Positions 50,201-60,935 of a stretch of DNA of 64,000 bases are shown here, piece by piece. The notes under the pieces were generated by a model, which had not been told where the DNA came from, made no database searches, and saw nothing but the letters and a program-made list of their open reading frames with translations. Position 1 is the stretch's first letter, and each line of letters begins with the position of its first letter. The position numbers and the translations under genes are program-made. Source of the stretch: Zygnema cylindricum (Eukaryota; Streptophyta; Zygnematophyceae; Zygnematales; Zygnemataceae); assembly GCA_037447655.1 (NCBI GenBank), contig JBBHKE010002590.1, positions 1 through 64,000 of the forward strand, given 5' to 3'.

Positions 50201-50248
50201 GGAGTTAGTATTCCTCCATTCGACGACAGGGCACCGTCGTTTCGCTGA
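42045..50248 (+). CDS. TMK-like: TMK-like leucine-rich-repeat receptor kinase
   Basis: Eight coding exons: 42045-44044, 44511-44754, 45887-45970, 46796-46903, 47666-47954, 48475-48638, 49349-49510, 50012-50248. All junctions are GT-AG and in phase, giving 1095 residues. Residues 1-25 are a signal peptide; the start at 42045 is chosen over in-frame 41997 because it directly begins it. LRR block 1 is followed by a Cys-bearing non-LRR island (FCAVSPATC...[11 protein letters not shown]) and a short LRR block 2, the TMK layout. Then come a stalk of about 165 proline-rich residues (about 451-615), a membrane span (about 622-646) and a Ser/Thr kinase with GKGGFGTVY, Lys760, HRD 859-861 and DFG 879-881. 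Arabidopsis TMKs act at the plasma membrane in auxin signalling; the extra length (TMK1 is about 940 residues) is mainly the stalk. Confidence 0.92.
43397..43890 (+). other. Extensin-like proline-rich stalk coding region
   Basis: It codes for SPPPP-, PPPS- and SP-rich sequence between LRR block 2 and the membrane span. A 51-bp tandem repeat (period measured from 43481 to 43532) encodes [17 protein letters not shown] twice. SPPP motifs are known sites of proline hydroxylation and O-glycosylation in plant cell-wall proteins; that role here is inferred. Confidence 0.85.
44045..44510 (+). other. Intron 1 with CT microsatellite and assembly gap
   Basis: The donor is AAG|GTGTTT and the acceptor AAATACAG. 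44060-44260 is a CT/CCT-rich simple repeat interrupted by ten N at 44160-44169, so the intron length is uncertain. Confidence 0.9.
45441..45600. repeat. Short repeats and inverted repeat in intron 2
   Basis: CGATTACTGGC occurs at 45441 and 45562, with inverted partners (GCCAGTTATCG, GCCAGTAATCG) following each. Between them three copies of a TTTTCTGTATGATTACA unit lie at about 45507-45560. Downstream, 45600-45780 repeats 'gataactcta'-like words. Confidence 0.7.
47980..48270. repeat. Cryptic GGTATCGGTATT repeat in intron 5
   Basis: Short GTATCG/GTATTA words fill the intron, with about three higher-order units of 70-80 bp each starting near 'atcgctattt' (48054, 48131, 48204). Confidence 0.8.
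48576..49123 (+). repeat. Four copies of the exon 6 tail separated by GA-rich sequence
   Basis: The end of exon 6 (48576-48638, encoding [19 protein letters not shown]) recurs degenerately at 48755-48814, 48882-48928 and 49062-49123, each followed by GAGAGGGA-type sequence. Copies 1 and 3 keep AAAG|GTGAG donors, while copies 2 and 4 have lost the GT. The exon frame stays open through copy 2 and stops inside copy 3 (48921-48923). Confidence 0.9.
49617..49860. repeat. 153-bp tandem duplication in intron 7
   Basis: The T-rich block beginning CTCGCATTGGTTC at 49617 recurs at 49770. Confidence 0.9.
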
Positions 50249-50277
50249 GTTTCTTTTACCTCGAACAAAGTTTCATT

Positions 50278-50347
<70 letters not shown>

Positions 50348-51170
50348 CCGCCCTTGCCCTCTCTCTCTCTCTCTTTCTCTTTCTCCCTCTCTCTTGCTCT
50401 TCCTCTCTCTCCCACTCTCTAACTCAATCAAGGATGTCAAAGTTGTGACCAAGTCGTCACTCACAAATGCTCCTCGGTGTCAATTCTGGAGTTTCCTCTA
50501 TGGAAAAACGTCTGCCTTCCTTTTCGTGGATTTGTTTGGGAAAGAATGAGTGGAAAGGACGGAGAGCGTGATTGAAAAAGGAACCGAAAGTTAATCTTTT
50601 GCGATTTTCCGATCGTCGGAGTTCCTCTTTTTCTTGGAAGCCCTAGGACTAGTACTGGCGCAATCATCAATGATGCCTCTCTCTCTCTCTCCCTCCCTCC
50701 GCTTGTCTTTCTTTCCTCTAAGTCCCACTCCCTTTTTCGTCCCTTTACCCTCTCTTTTTCTTCCCTCTTTTCGGCCTTCGGTTGTTTTTTATCAGGCCTT
50801 AACCGCCATTTTCTCGTCTTACCTGTCAGTTTGTAGAATTAAGTTTTTGACTTTCAAAATTTTCAACAAAAAGTGGTACAAATTTAAACTGTGAAATTTG
50901 GAGTTGATATGACGTGACGGAACCATCCATTAGTGTGGTGGTTGTTCCTTTTTTATTTTTAATAACAACCGGCGAAGCCGACTCGAGAACCTTATTTTGT
51001 GGATAAATTGGTTTTTTTTCGTTATTTCTCCTTTTTTTCACTTTTTCTTATTCCGTGTAGAGTTGTGCACTTCAAATCCTTTGCGATCTGTGCAGTACAT
51101 AAATTATTACTGTTTTTGCCATATTTTGTTTAGTTATTTTAGTTTTTTTTTTTAGTTTGCCAATAAAGAG
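50249..51170. other. 3' flank of the kinase gene with CT microsatellite
   Basis: Uninterrupted CT dinucleotides run from 50284 to 50345, followed by more CT/CCT-rich sequence to about 50420. The first clear AATAAA is at about 51162, so the position of the 3' end is not settled. Confidence 0.6.
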
Positions 51171-51539
51171 GTGGTTGCCCATACTAGGGAGGGAATGGAA
51201 ACAAAGGATGAATCTCTAATAGAAACAGTTAGTTCTCAAATAGAAACGGTTAATTCTCGAATAGAAACGTTCAATTCTCGAATAGAAACGGTCAATTCTC
51301 AAAAAGAAACGGTCAATTCTCGAATACAAAACGGTGAATTCTTAAAGACAAAAGTTGGTATGGGGGACTTTCTTTTGTTTCCTTTCGTCCCCGGAGAAGT
51401 ATGGTTTGTTCTTTTGTTAGTGTTTTCCGTCGACTTTCATGCAATAATGCATGAATTACTTTCGTTGGGAGTAGTAATGGAGAAAGTTGTAACTTATGAT
51501 GTACCATTCTCATTACCGTGGTTAGTTTTTGACGACTAA
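51171..51539 (+). CDS. Hypothetical protein with IETVNSR heptad repeats
   Basis: 122-codon open frame. Codons about 15-50 consist of a 21-bp tandem repeat giving five to six IETVNSR/IETFNSR heptads, which could form a short amphipathic helix. A hydrophobic stretch follows (VWFVLLLVFSVDF). No family is recognised, there is no supporting splice or promoter signal, and the frame may be a by-product of the 21-bp repeat. It could also be untranslated 3' sequence of the kinase gene. Confidence 0.25.
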   Translation: MVAHTREGMETKDESLIETVSSQIETVNSRIETFNSRIETVNSQKETVNSRIQNGEFLKTKVGMGDFLLFPFVPGEVWFVLLLVFSVDFHAIMHELLSLGVVMEKVVTYDVPFSLPWLVFDD

Positions 51540-53682
51540 AAGGTGAAAAACTCATTAAGTACCATTCTCGTTACCATGGTCAGTTTTGACTTGTCAGAGA
51601 ATACCTTCTGATGTGATGTTCTCGTTACGATGTTTAACTTTTGATGAATTTGAAAAAGGGTCGGAAAGCATTGGGAAGTTGAATAATATAAATGTCATAG
51701 TCATTTTGACATGTTAGACTGGAAGTCAAGAGCTTTTCGAGCAGAAGACAAGGCTTTGTACATTGTTTCTCATGGATATTTTAACCAGAAACTGTTGTTC
51801 ATTTTTGTTTGTTTGTTGGGTTGTTCGTTTATGTGTTTGTTTGCTTGTTTTCTTGCTTTTTATTGTGTTTCCTTATTTGTTTAATGTTTTGGTTCATGAG
51901 ATGATAGACACCAGAGGCAGAATCAAACGAAAAAATCTGAAAAATTTGCATACGAAATTATTGTCTAATGGAATTGACACATATTGTTCTTGATGATCAC
52001 ATGCTGCATTGAGCTCCGAAGCTTGAGAACAAATGTACTCCATGTCTATGATGGACTTCACAATTGATGTATAATCGTCGTTCTAAAACTTTTAGAAATT
52101 GCGCGTCGCCTAATAACCTTGCGGGATCGTCTAATAACATGAATTTTTGTGTCTAAGAACTCTAATTATGTGCAGTTTGGTTCCGCATTTGTTGTAAACC
52201 GTGTGCAGTTTGGTTCTGCATTTGTTATAAACCGCCTTTGTTTCTGTTGTTTTTGTTAAGGTTGTCAAAATTTAAGTCTCATTCAACAAAAAAAATTGAT
52301 AATTTGGACTTTATCAAACAATGTATGAAAGCCTAATGGAAAAAGTTGTTGCACATTTCTAGACAGTTGATTCATGATGCTGAATGGACGTTCTCTATAG
52401 TATGTTGGGCCTCGAGGCGTGACTATGAATTTGGTCCACAACTCGTGTTTAGACATCTCGTCCCATCTCTTCGAGGGAAGGTTGGGTTTAATATTAACAA
52501 CACCTGTGGCGCCCGATATCTATCCAGGGAGTTTGCTCAACACTCATCTCTCTATTCTACTTTATATTTTTATATATTCTATCTAAAAACTATAGAGGTT
52601 TTGGATACTCTTCTTCTTATGCCCATCGTCCCTCGTATCTTGGACGGTGTTTTCCCTTTCCAATAGACTATTTTGGGGGCTTTATTGCTCCTATTATCCC
52701 TTGTGTTTCGGGCGGTGTCTTCTCTTTGTTGTGAAAGATTTGTTGGTTTTCTCCACCCTCGTTACGGAGGAATCAACATGAGATGATTTGTTATCTAATT
52801 TCATGTAATTTGTTAGTTTGCCTTTTTTGCGTGCTGGTTTCGTTTGCATCGTTTTTCATGTTCGTTGTGTTTACTTGCATGCTCATTTTGGTTTTTCGGT
52901 TCTTTAATAACCATGTGGTCATACGATTTTCATCACTTTTGCAGTAAAGATCCCTCCTGACAACATTCTTATATGAACCAAAACTTGAGTTACATTTGCG
53001 AGATGGACTAGGACGAAGCCCCGATGCGTACAACTAATTAGCTCTTTCACTTTTATTAACAATTGCAACTTTTATTGAAGTAAAAATAAATAAACCTTGT
53101 GTATTCATTTCTGCAACATTAGGACTTGTTGTAAATCCTATCCCGCAACGTTAGTTTGGCGTTGTTGGGCATCATATCCCATGTATCTTGTATTGGGAAA
53201 CGTTTATAACTTATATAAAATATATAAATATATCGAGTTAAGTATCCTGTAGCATGTAAAATTGAACACAAATTTTACATCCATACTGAATACTCTACAG
53301 TATTGTAGTCATTGCTCTGCCATACACTGCATCCCAAAAGTATATCGACAATATTGAGGAAAACTCGATACACTATGGAACTCGGGAAATTTAAAATTCT
53401 CATATGAAAATGTTTGAAATTTGATTCGGAGAACAAATAGAACATACGACGTATTTCAATTATGTACTGAATGAAGTACGTATTTTTTTAAATGTACTAT
53501 AGTTTGCTCAAAAATTCAATTTCGGCCCCATATAATTTTACCAGCCGAATTCTAGTCATCGTTCATCGGTACGCCAAAAAATCATTAGAATTTTCCGCAT
53601 TTTTTTAGGGGAATCGCTAATTGCAGAGACAATTTTTGCAGCGTGCTAGTACTTACGTCATCTTGTCAAAGATTGTACATTT
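51540..53682. other. Unassigned sequence
   Basis: A 33-bp duplication (TGCAGTTTGGTTC... at 52171 and 52204) is visible. One 106-codon frame (52346-52666) has no recognisable similarity. No repeat boundaries are seen before the LTR at 53688. Confidence 0.5.
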
Positions 53683-53687
53683 CTAAG

Positions 53688-54699
53688 TGTTGTAATTTAG
53701 AAATCTTTATTTAAATAGATAGGGTTAAAATAACTTAGAATATTTTCTAAGTAGTCTGCTGTAATACTTACCTTAATTAGTGTTACAGTAGCAAAAGTAC
53801 AATATAGTATATTGTACTTTTACAAGGACGCGCGTCGGCAAAAGATCGTATGCAGGTTTTACAGAGTGGCGCCGACAGTCAGCCATACGCGTCACGCAGT
53901 TGACGATTGGATTCATAGGATCGGACGAACGGGATCTGAACCCGGTATTCCGGAAATATATGGAACGGTTCGACTGTACCATTGTCGATTGAATTTGTTC
54001 CAACAGACACGATTTACCTGGGACCACAAGCGTGATTCACGAGGGACCACAAACGTGATTCACGTGGGACCACAAGTGACGAAGCACTCAGGTGCTTCGT
54101 ACTACACGACCACAATTGGCTAGACTTTAGCGACTACCGTTGACTACGCATCTGGAACGTTTTGTGCACGGTTCGATATCTGAAAATATCTAAACAAACA
54201 TTGTTTTGTAGTTTAGGGTAATAAAAAGTAGTGTCCCACTAATTAGGTTTTTGGAAAGTAGTAATTAGGGTTTTTGAGGTACTAACGCAGTAACGTACAG
54301 GTAGAATACTTTGTCGTTAGTCAAGATAGTAACCGCAATAACAGTTACCCAAATTAGTGTAGACAAGTAGATACACACTGTGAGCATATAACTTAGGACT
54401 TAGCCAATTTTGTACAATCCAATTTTGGGAATATGATTTTCTAAAGGCAGTTTTTGGGAAACTTCCGACATCATATCTTATGGTTTACTATGTCATTTGG
54501 GCTGCAATTTTGGCAATAGTCAATTTACTGTATTGTGTATCACTGTGGCAAATTCGAGGCGTATTGGCCTTCTGAGTCATATTTTGTGTAAGCTCAAAGT
54601 TGGATGTTGAGTAGGTGCTTGATAGCTTTTGTTGTTTTCCATGTCTACTTCCACTACTACTGCTGGTTCCCCTCCTGCAACGGTGGTTGTAGAACAACA
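53688..54699 (+). repeat. 5' LTR
   Basis: 1012 bp. A roughly 23-bp direct repeat (GGGACCACAA.CGTGATTCACG) occurs at 54021-54072, and an antisense T-arm-like hairpin at about 53927-53945. The last 60 bp encode the first residues of the open gag frame. Confidence 0.92.
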
Positions 54700-55740
54700 G
54701 GTTATGGGCCTTTTGTCAAGAATTCCTATTTTCAATGGCCAAAAGTATGCGTATTGGGCGGCGATGGTTGAATCTTCGTTTGAAACTGTTGACTTATTGG
54801 GGGTCTTGATGGCTCCCTTGATGAAACAGATCCGAGTTGGGCGAAAATGATTTCAATGGCAAGGAACAATCTAATTCTTTGTATTTCAAAAAATTTGGTC
54901 ATGTCTCGCTTGAAAGTGAAGAAGGCGAAGGAGATTTGGACATCACTAAAATCTGCTTTTGAGAGAGCGAATGTCCAAAAGAAGCTCTTGGTGGCTAGAA
55001 AATTTTGGGGGTACAAATACTCGGGGGGAACTATGGTCGAGTATTGTGAAAACTTTCGTACACTTATTGATGCACACTCTTCTGCTAGGGGGTCATTTCC
55101 TAAGTTTCACCAGGCAGCTTTGCTTATTAGAGGACTTCGTAGTAGCATGAAAGGTGTGTCTGCTTAGTTAAAGAGTCATGATAAAGCTAGTTGGTCGTTT
55201 CAATTAGCATATGATATTATAATGGAGGAAGGGTCTAATACTAAACTCCTTGAAGGAGAAGGAAAGGTTGAAGCTTTTGCAACAAACTTTGACAAAAGAG
55301 CTCAGATTAATCAGAATAGGAATCAATTTAAATAGAATTAGAATCAGTTTAATCAGTTTAATCCGAGGCCAAATAGACAATCTTCTACTGCTTATTGCTA
55401 CTGCTTTGAGAAGGGTCATGGATACACGTACTGTCTTAAGCTGAAAAAGGTTAATGAGATAAGTTTATACAGGCTGGGTTGGCAGCAAAGCCAATATCAC
55501 AAAGGCTTTTCTGAAAATCTTACTCGTGGAAATGCTCTCTTTTCAGCTTCTGCAACTGATGCAGATGAGTCTCTAAGCTTCAATGAGCAGGACGAAATGG
55601 AGTTATTTGCTATGGCGGCAGCAATGGAGGGTCCCAAGGATGCAGGATAGATCATGGATACGGGAGCATTGGCCCACATATGCTGGAACAAGGCAGCTTT
55701 TACAACTCTGTAGCAAACGCCTCTAAAGAGTATTTACTAT
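54629..55740 (+). pseudogene. Copia gag and protease (broken)
   Basis: The gag frame opens in the LTR (MSTSTTT... just before 54700) and passes through the primer-binding site. It continues with MGLLSRIPIFNGQKYAYWAAM and breaks near 54840. The next frame, 54847-55167, carries the central gag fold (KEIWTSLKSAFERA, GTMVEYCENFRTL) and ends at a TAG. The zinc knuckle near 55400-55440 has its first Cys displaced (YCYCFEKGHGYTYC). The protease motif MDTGA is intact near 55653-55670, though stops lie nearby. Confidence 0.85.
54700..54710 (+). promoter_or_regulatory. Half initiator tRNA-Met primer-binding site
   Basis: GGTTATGGGCC lies immediately after the LTR and is complementary to the initiator tRNA anticodon loop region. 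Its ATG (54704-54706) is in frame with gag. Confidence 0.72.
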
Positions 55741-55749
55741 GCTTGTGGG

Positions 55750-57089
55750 ATGAGTGTTCAAACCTCAGCTCAGGGTGATGTATCTTTAATGGCAGATGTG
55801 GGGGGAAACTCAGTAGAGAGAACTCTTTACAATGTTTTATATGTTCCAGACTTTAAAAATAATATTTTTTCTACATCCTTAGTGGAAAAAAAAGGCTTTG
55901 AAGTCATTATGAAAGAAGGTAGACAGGTTGTTAGCAAGAAAGGAAAAGTAGCAGTAACACGAACTAGAGCTGCTAGCAAAATGTACCAGATAGACATGGA
56001 TGAATATAAGGAAAATGATGTTCTCTACTTCTGTGTCCTATCTGATAATGAGTTGTGGCATAAGAAATTAGGCCACATGAATTATGATAGTCTAAAGAAA
56101 ATGGTGAATTCGGGAAAAGTTGATGGAGTTCCTCTCACATCTCATCCTATAAACTCATGTGATGGTTGTTCACTAGGCAAGCTCCATATATTGCCATCTC
56201 CACAAGAAACATTCCACAGATCGAAAAGGGTTCTGCAGCTAATACATTCTGATTGGTCCTTCACAAGTGGCGTCGGCAGGAGGCGTCCACTATATGGTCA
56301 CATTTACACATGACTACTCGAGGTACACCAAAGTTTACTTCATGCAACATAAAAGTGAAGTGTTTACTAACTTAAAACACTAGAAAGCGTGGGCAGAAAA
56401 GCTTCATGGAGTTCGAATATTAGCGTTGAGATCAGACAACGGGGGAGAATACACATCAAAGGAATTCGAAGAATTTTCCTTCAAAAAGGTATCAGTCACA
56501 ATCTTACAGTTCCATATACACCGGAACAGAATGGTTTTTCTGAAAGATTAAATAGGACAGTGACAGAGAGTGCTCGGTCCATGCTTGCAGATAAAGGGCT
56601 CGATTTGAAATTTTGGGATGAAGCACTTAACTGTGCTGTTTATTTTAAAAATATAATTGCATCTACATCTGTTAGCACTACACCTTTAGAGCTTTCGACA
56701 GGAGAAAAACTTGATGTTAGTCACTTTAAAATCTTTGGAAACAATTATTTTATTTTAGATACTTCACAGGATAGATGGAAAATGGAGGCTAAAGGTCTAC
56801 CTGGGATATTCATGGAGTATGATGATAATGGGAAAGGATATAGAGTTTATGTATTCGAGAAACAAAAAATGATTATTTCTAGGAATATCCAAATTAAAGA
56901 TGAACAGGATTGGGTTGACCCTTTTAAAGTGCACGATCAACCGGCAAGGAAAACCATGAATATGTCATTTTTCACCATACGCAGCGAGTCTACTTTCCAC
57001 CGGCAAATGAGACACCTCTTCTTTTAGTTCCTCTGGTGCGTTCACAAGATGCTTCACCACAAGCTAAACCTCAAGCGGAAGGAACTACT
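55750..57089 (+). pseudogene. Copia gag-pre-integrase and integrase (broken)
   Basis: Frame 55750-56313 has WHKKLGHMNY and the CDGCSLGK zinc region, then breaks near HSDW in the catalytic core. Frame 56389-57027 resumes after SDNGGEY (which reads in another frame near 56430) with PEQNGFSERLNRTV and the integrase C-terminal region (GKGYRVYVFEKQKM). Readable coding sequence ends at the nested insertion boundary, 57089. Confidence 0.87.
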
Positions 57090-58134
57090 TGAAACTCTGA
57101 GACCTCCATAAGTCCTCAGAGTGGACAACTTCTAAGAAGCCTCTAGGATAATCCTGACCCCTTTGTGTTTCAGCAAAAATAACTGCCACCCTGGAAGACA
57201 AAAACTCCGACCACCTGCACTCCTGTGAAGGCAAGACTCCCTTGAGTCGATAGCAAAAAGAATCTGTGAATTTGCTCCCCTGAGCAGTAAGTTATGGAGG
57301 GTCAAAGTTGACCTTTTGTACAAGAGCTCTCTGGGAGAGAGGATCCTATCTCCTATTTTTTCTAAGTCCTATCTCTCTCACAGACTCTATCTACTGATGT
57401 ACGAAACCAATCAGATTTCTCCTCCGTACACAAAAGTACAGTCGCCGGTGTACTTTATGTACAAAAATTGTACAACATGGCCTAAATGTCGGCACGTTGT
57501 CATATCCGGATTCGGTGCCGTAATCTCCGGAGATACCACGATCCAATGTAATTTCGCCACGTGTCATCCGATGAGCCGATGCCCACAAACCGCCGAATTC
57601 TTCTTCCGAGATCTCGGCGCTAATTCTGGCCGTCCGATTAAATTCACATTTGATCGGAGCCGTAACAAATACATGCGCGGTATTTGTTTCGCTTACGAAA
57701 TCAATGCGCAGTATTGATTTCTTATCCGTACCGCAATTCGTACTTTTACACTACCGGTTCTATGTATCCCGTAAATAATTATAGTTAAATGATTTATCCT
57801 ACGTAATAATGTTTAAATAGTTATCAAACTATATAGTACGTAACACTTTTTCAAGACTTAACGACTAAGGTTACCGGCTACCGGCAGCTTGCCGTCCGAC
57901 AGGTACCAGGTTCAAATCCTGTGGCCGCCGCATATATTTTTACTTAATAAACCCCAAATATATATTTCCCGTAAACCACAGGATAGCCTAGGTAGCCATG
58001 GCTCTAGCTTCCTCTCCAATTTCTCAGTGAATGCGACAAGTTTGAGAGTTGGAGAGAGAAGTTAGAGGTAGACTGCCTCGTCTTCTTTCTTATTTCTGAT
58101 CTAGAAAATACTTTAAAAACCATTAATTTCTACA
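57090..58134 (-). repeat. 3' LTR of the nested Copia element
   Basis: 1045 bp, closely similar in layout to 62318-63368. The T-arm-like CCAGG-TTCAAAT-CCTG hairpin is at about 57906-57921. Confidence 0.92.
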
Positions 58135-58147
58135 CTCCCCTTATTTT

Positions 58148-59662
58148 CTAGTCAATATTTAATTTCAGTCCACACTTCTCCTTGCAGAAAATTAGCTTAG
58201 GGGAAGGCACAAGTTTGGTCATCATATCTGCTACCATCTCACTATCTCGTCGGTACTCTAAGCTTATTATTTTATTTTCTACTTTCTCTCTAACAAAGCT
58301 GAGTCTAATATCCATGTGTTTGGCTTTAAAATGATGTTTAGGATTGGTAGAAATAGCAATTGCTGCCTGATTATCACATAATTTTTTATACACACCACTC
58401 TTAAGGTGACAAGGCTCACCAAGCAAAGACTTGACCCACATCAATTCTTTTACAGCAGAGCAAGAGGCCATATACTCAGCCTCCATGGTGGACTGAGCAA
58501 TAACCTTTTGTTGTTTGCTACTCCAACAGCAAGCCCCATCACCCACATATAATACATATCCAGAAGTGCATCTCCTCATCGGAGCATCACCATAACTGGA
58601 ATCACTCCAAGTAGTGATGTCAGTATTCTCTCCACCCAAATGCAAATATAGATCCCTAGTTCCTATCAAGTATCTAAAGACTCTCTTAGTTGCCTCCCAA
58701 TCCCTCTTAGTGGGAGCATTTAGACTTCTGCTCAGCACTCCTACAGCTGCAGCTAAATCCGGCCGGGTACAATTCATAAAATAGATTAGACTTCCCACTA
58801 CTTGTTTGTAAGGAATAGTCTGCATGAACTTCTGTTCATCAGGAGATAATTCCTCGTCTAAGACTATGACTCCTTCTTCCTCACTCCCCTCACTTCCCTT
58901 TTTCAACTCCATTGGAGTTGTACAACTATTAGCTTTATCCATTTGAAATTTTTCAAGCATGTCCCCTATTGCTTCCTTTTGAGTCAATCTTATAATTTTT
59001 CTTTTTCGGTCTCTCTCTACTTGAATTCCCAAAATATATTTTGCTTCCCCCATATCCTTCATTTCAAATATCCCCTTAAGATCGGTTTCCAGTTTATTAA
59101 TTTTTTCCATTGATTTACTTAAAACAAGCAAATCATCAACATAAATTGCAATAAATATAAAACCTTCCTCATCTTCGAAAACATAGATTGAGTGATCTGA
59201 GCTGATCCGGATATATCCTAGACCGGTAAGAAACTCATCAAGCTTCTTATTCCACTGTCGAGGCGCTTGTTTCAAACCATAAAGAGATTTAATCAACCGG
59301 CATACCTTACTCTCCTCTCCTTCCTCCACAAACCCTTCGGGTTGTCGCATGAAGATCTCCTCTTCCAATTCTCCATGCAAAAAGGTTGTTTTGATGTCCA
59401 TCTGGTGCACTTCCATGTCTTCCGCTGCTGCCAGGCTAAGAAGTATGGAGACGGAGGGAAATCTGACCACAAGGGCAAAGGTTTCCTTGTAGTCAATTCC
59501 CTCCTTTTGTGTAAATCCCTTTGCCACTAGTCGGGCCTTGTAGCGCTCGATTGTGATATCTGGGTTCAGTTTTAACTTGAAAACCCACTTACAACCAATA
59601 GGTTTTCGGTTAGGTGGACAATCCACCAGCTCCCAAGTATCCGCTCCCATAATTGAGGCCAT
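58148..59662 (-). pseudogene. Copia reverse transcriptase-RNase H, long intact frame
   Basis: This 504-codon frame is the best preserved retroelement protein in the window. RT: WVFKLKLNPD, HQMDIKTTFLHG, KSLYGLKQAPRQWNKKL and catalytic YVDDLLVLSK. RNase H: TWSDSSYGD, STMEAEYMA, LCDNQAAIA and KHMDIRLSF. It ends KCGLKLNID before the polypurine tract. It is called a pseudogene because it lacks its own start: the polyprotein frame upstream (59667-60104) is separated from it by one frameshift at a run of eight A (plus-strand T run near 59689-59696). Confidence 0.88.
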
Positions 59663-59666
59663 CTCC

Positions 59667-60216
59667 TCATTGATGGCTGTCTTCCACCGATTTTTTTTCT
59701 GGACAAGTCATCGCCTCTCCATAAGTTTGAGGTTCATCTTGATGAGATAGTTTAGTTACCTTGTTATTAACCTGTTTTTCTTGCAGTCTTTTGCTACTTC
59801 TCCTTCCTCCCTCAAAATCTGAGGCCGGAATAGATGGTTCTCGTGGATTGTTTCGAACAAACTCGGCTTCTCCCCTATCCTTTGATTTCGAATCAATTTC
59901 CACCACGTCTTCCGCTTCGGGTAGAGTTGTCACTGGAGTTTCCACAGCCAAGTCCTTTTCGGTCTGATTTGTACCTGCAAGAATGTCATCTTCTGTATAA
60001 CCTGGATAGTTAGGGAGCTCAAAGTCATCAGAATTTTCTGACTCAAATCTGATTTTTACTGACTTTGTATATTTGAAGGGATCCACAGACTTTCCTTCAT
60101 CCATAACTACTAGATGCTTTACTAAGATTATATCTTCTCTTTTTAGATCATAAACTCTATATCCTTTAACATCCTTATCATATCCTAATAAGTATCCCGA
60201 TTTTCTTTTAGGATGT
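59667..60216 (-). pseudogene. Copia integrase C-terminus and linker
   Basis: It encodes GYRVYDLKREDI, VVMDEGKSVDPFKY, an acidic variable linker and SSKRLQEKQVNNKVTKL, the usual bridge to RT, ending after the frameshift at the A8 run. The upstream part of integrase is deleted at 60216. Confidence 0.88.
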
Positions 60217-60912
60217 AGCTCTCCAGTTAGGGGAGGAGGAGTTTATTACTTCAAAGCCATATAGACAGATAGTTGGAAGTCTTATATATTTTATGAATTG
60301 TACTAGACCTGATATTGCTGTAGTTGTGGGGGTCTAGAGTAGAATTTTGCAAAATCCTAAAAGGCAGATTGGGAAGCAGCAAAAAGGGTGCTGAGATATC
60401 TTGCAGGTACTCGAAATCTTAAGCTTGTACTCAGAGGAGGAGAGGTGAAAATACAGACGTGGAGCAATGCTAGCTATGGATACATGCCAAGCCGGAAATC
60501 TACGACCGACTTTGTTTTGAAGATTGGAGATGGAACTTGTTGTTGGAGTAGCAAATTACAAAAGGTTACAGCTCAATCCACAATGGAGTCGGAATATATG
60601 GCAGCAGCTTCCGCCCTCAATGAGCTCTTATGGGTCAAGTCCGTTTTACAAGAACTTGGGTATATGCAAACTGATCCTCAGGCTATCGGGTGTGACAACC
60701 AGGCACCTATTACAAATGCCTCTAACCCCAACCATCTCTTTAAGAGCAAACACATGGATGCTAGACTTCACTTTGTTAGAGAAAAAATACTTGCAAAAGT
60801 CGTTAAATTGTGTTATTTACAGGACAAGAAGATGGTGGCTAACATGTTAACAAAAGCCCTTCCTGCTCTTAAGTTACAGTTTTGCAAAGATGTTATTAGA
60901 CTAAGTGAGTAA
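60217..60912 (+). pseudogene. Copia RT C-terminus and RNase H of the surrounding element
   Basis: It resumes with SKPYRQIVGSLIYFMNCTRPD near 60245-60310, then shifts near 60360. Frame 60388-60912 covers RNase H: the first catalytic Asp is Asn (TWSNASYG), MESEYMA and GCDNQAP are present, and it ends at a stop before the polypurine tract (about 60923-60935). Confidence 0.87.
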
Positions 60913-60935
60913 CTGAGTCTAAGGATTTAGGGGAG

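Larger units (their letters stand above)
57090..60216 (-). mobile_element. Nested, 5'-truncated Ty1/Copia element
   Basis: A 3' LTR (57090-58134, ends TGAAACTC and TTTCTACA), a polypurine tract (about 58135-58151) and minus-strand RNase H, RT and the end of integrase are present. At about 60216 the sequence switches within a few bases from the minus-strand integrase C-terminus to plus-strand RT of the surrounding element. The 5' LTR, gag and most of integrase are gone, together with the surrounding element's RT core, so one deletion probably spanned the junction. Confidence 0.88.
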
